Origin: Parabacteroides sp.
GTDB taxonomy: Bacteria; Bacteroidota; Bacteroidia; Bacteroidales; Tannerellaceae
Direction of reading: 5' to 3'
Length of the DNA stretch: 6,987 bases
NCBI GenBank assembly: GCA_020026285.1
Contig: JAHHQS010000181.1
Coordinates: forward strand, 1 to 6,987
Part shown: positions 5,185 through 6,987 of the stretch, in pieces
How the letters are laid out: each line of letters opens with the position of its first letter
Numbering within the stretch: position 1 is the first letter of the stretch
Made by a program: the position numbers and the translations under genes
The notes under the pieces: generated by a model
Told to the model about the DNA's origin: nothing
Databases searched by the model: none
What the model saw: only the letters and a program-made list of their open reading frames with translations

Positions 5185-6900
5185 ATGAATACGAATAAAA
5201 AAATGATTATTTATCAAGTGTTCACTCGCTTGTTCGGTAATCAAACAACTGAACCGGTAATCAACGGAACCATTACAGAAAATGGTTGCGGTAAAATGAA
5301 CGCCTTTACCAAAAAGGCACTGGACGAAATCAAGAACTTAGGTGCCACACATATATGGTATACAGGAATTATCGCCCATGCTACCCAAACAGACTACTCA
5401 AGCTATGGTTTGAGAAAAGTTCATCCTTCTGTAGTTAAAGGTAAAGCTGGTTCACCTTACGCCATTAAAGATTATTATGACGTAGATCCAGATTTAGCGG
5501 TAAACGTAGACAAACGAATGGAAGAGTTTGAAGACCTGATGAAACGTACCCATAATAGTAATCTTAAAATGATTATTGACTTTGTGCCTAACCATGTAGC
5601 TCGTCAATACCATTCTCAAGCAAAGCCTATAGGCGTAAGAGATTTAGGTGAAGATGATGACAACAATCAGGCGTTTAGTCCGAACAATAACTTTTATTAT
5701 ATCCCTGGACAAAAGCTACAAGGTCATGTAAACTTGTATGATGAAACAGCTGGAGAATACATAGAAACACCAGCAAAAGCAACAGGTAACAATCGTTTTG
5801 ACGCATGGCCTGAAGTCAATGACTGGTATGAAACCATTAAGTTGAATTATGGTGTTGACTATATTTCAAACACAGGATGTCATTTCAATCCTATTCCTAA
5901 TACATGGAAGAAGATGTGCGACATCTTGCTGTTCTGGGCTTCAAAAGGCATCGATGGATTCCGCTGCGATATGGCAGAAATGGTTCCTTGCGAATTCTGG
6001 GGATGGGCAATTCCTCGCGTAAAAAAATACTTTCCAAAAATTATTTTTATTGCAGAAGTTTACAATCCAAACGAATATAGAAACTATATCTTCAATGGTC
6101 ATTTTGACTATTTATATGACAAGGTTGGTCTGTATGATACACTGCGTGCAGTAACATGTGGAAACGCTCCTGCCACTAATATAACCAACTGCTGGCAGAG
6201 CATTAATGATATTCAGGGACATATGTTAAACTTCCTTGAAAATCATGATGAACAACGTATCGCTTCTGAGTTCTTTGCCAAAGATGCCAAACGTGCTTTC
6301 CCTGCAATGATTGTATCTTCCTGTATGAATACTAACCCAATGATGATTTACTTCGGACAGGAATTGGGTGAACCGGGAATGGACCATGAAGGATTCAGTG
6401 GTCTGGACGGTCGAACTACAATCTTTGACTATTGGAACGTAGACTCTATTCGCCGCTGGAATAACGAAGGTAAATTTACTCAGACTCAGCTTACCAAAGA
6501 CGAAAAGGCTATTCGCAAATTTTATAAGACATTACTCAACTTATGTAAAGACGAAGCAGCATTAAATAAAGGTGATTTCTTCGATCTTATGTATGCAAAC
6601 CATGAAAACAAACAAATGAACGAGTCAAAACAATATGCTTTCTTAAGGAAATATAAGAATGAAGTATTGCTTGTCATCGCCAACTTTGGAGATTTTCCTA
6701 TGGCCGTTTCAGTCAATATTCCTGAACATGCATTCACTTATCTGAATATGCCATGTTACAAGATGTGTAAAGCTGAAGAATTATTAACTGGAAAAACTGA
6801 AGAAATTTCATTTACGTTTACTGAACCTACCACTGTAGAGGTTCCTGCAAACGGAGGTAAAATTCTAAAAATCAAAATAAAGAAAACATCTACGAAATAA
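5185..6900 (+). CDS. Alpha-amylase family glycoside hydrolase (GH13), cytoplasmic
   Basis: Family GH13 enzymes act on alpha-glucosidic bonds in starch, glycogen and maltodextrins. The 571-residue protein starts with the catalytic barrel itself (MIIYQVFTRLFG, residues 7-18) and has no signal peptide or lipobox, so it should act in the cytosol rather than at the surface or in the periplasm like the Sus enzymes. All four GH13 regions are intact: DFVPNH at 132-137, GFRCD at 258-262 with nucleophile D262, the acid/base E291 in FIAEVY, and ENHDEQR at 352-358 with transition-state stabiliser D355. A domain-B-like insertion of about 95 residues lies between regions I and II, and a beta-rich C-terminal domain runs from about 465 to the end. 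Exact specificity (alpha-amylase, neopullulanase-like, maltodextrin hydrolase or transferase) cannot be read from the motifs. The gene has its own promoter and a leader hairpin, and no sus-type transporter or regulator is adjacent in this window. Confidence 0.9.
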   Translation: MNTNKKMIIYQVFTRLFGNQTTEPVINGTITENGCGKMNAFTKKALDEIKNLGATHIWYTGIIAHATQTDYSSYGLRKVHPSVVKGKAGSPYAIKDYYDVDPDLAVNVDKRMEEFEDLMKRTHNSNLKMIIDFVPNHVARQYHSQAKPIGVRDLGEDDDNNQAFSPNNNFYYIPGQKLQGHVNLYDETAGEYIETPAKATGNNRFDAWPEVNDWYETIKLNYGVDYISNTGCHFNPIPNTWKKMCDILLFWASKGIDGFRCDMAEMVPCEFWGWAIPRVKKYFPKIIFIAEVYNPNEYRNYIFNGHFDYLYDKVGLYDTLRAVTCGNAPATNITNCWQSINDIQGHMLNFLENHDEQRIASEFFAKDAKRAFPAMIVSSCMNTNPMMIYFGQELGEPGMDHEGFSGLDGRTTIFDYWNVDSIRRWNNEGKFTQTQLTKDEKAIRKFYKTLLNLCKDEAALNKGDFFDLMYANHENKQMNESKQYAFLRKYKNEVLLVIANFGDFPMAVSVNIPEHAFTYLNMPCYKMCKAEELLTGKTEEISFTFTEPTTVEVPANGGKILKIKIKKTSTK

Positions 6901-6987
6901 TTCTATTGTAGTTTTTTTATGATTTATATCCTTTATAAATAAAAAGACTCCTTCATACGAAGTTGTAATCCATAATAAAAGTTTCCG
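6901..6987. other. AT-rich region after the amylase gene, weak hairpins only
   Basis: After the TAA at 6898-6900 there is a T7 run at 6912-6918 and a weak A-T hairpin (ATTTATA 6922-6928 with TATAAAT 6934-6940). A second small stem, CTTC 6951-6954 with GAAG 6959-6962, is followed on the minus strand by a T-rich stretch, as expected if a convergent gene beyond the window ended here. Neither is a strong terminator and no reading frame is supported. Confidence 0.3.

Overview
The window reads as ordinary chromosomal DNA from a member of the Bacteroidales, most likely Bacteroides, Phocaeicola or a close relative. The support is: AT-rich composition; Bacteroidetes-type -7 promoter boxes (TAnnTTTG) 26 to 84 bases before five of the six genes; almost no recognisable Shine-Dalgarno sequences; and proteins of the types found in this group (a short single-domain ManC, Tpx, ThiD, FabD and a GH13 amylase). 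No mobile element, tRNA, rRNA or CRISPR array is visible.

Layout, left to right. A thiol peroxidase gene (tpx, +) converges on a mannose-1-phosphate guanylyltransferase gene (manC, -), and the two share a GC-rich hairpin that can terminate both. A stretch of about 300 bases without a clear gene separates manC from the next minus-strand gene. It holds the manC promoter, small inverted repeats, a hairpin terminator and an unusually GC-rich 90-base block. Next comes a minus-strand gene for an eight-helix membrane protein of unknown function. It is divergent from a plus-strand run of thiD (hydroxymethylpyrimidine phosphate kinase), fabD (malonyl-CoA:ACP transacylase) and a cytoplasmic GH13 alpha-amylase family gene. 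The window ends 87 bases after the amylase gene.

The genes do not form one pathway. They cover peroxide defence (Tpx), GDP-mannose supply for surface glycans (ManC), thiamine synthesis or salvage (ThiD), fatty acid synthesis (FabD) and intracellular alpha-glucan use (amylase). Each has its own promoter-like box, so they are probably mostly single-gene transcription units. The promoter positions also argue that manC and thiD start well inside their longest open frames, at 1806 and 3219.

The least explained items are three. The first is the GC-rich block at 2018-2110: it stays open in frame after the TGA stop of the membrane protein, can fold into a bulged hairpin, and ends at a terminator. 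The second is the membrane protein itself. The third is the fabD-amylase intergenic region, which has a very long hairpin, repeated 11-mers and a second hairpin in the amylase leader. No clearly new multi-gene system is evident.
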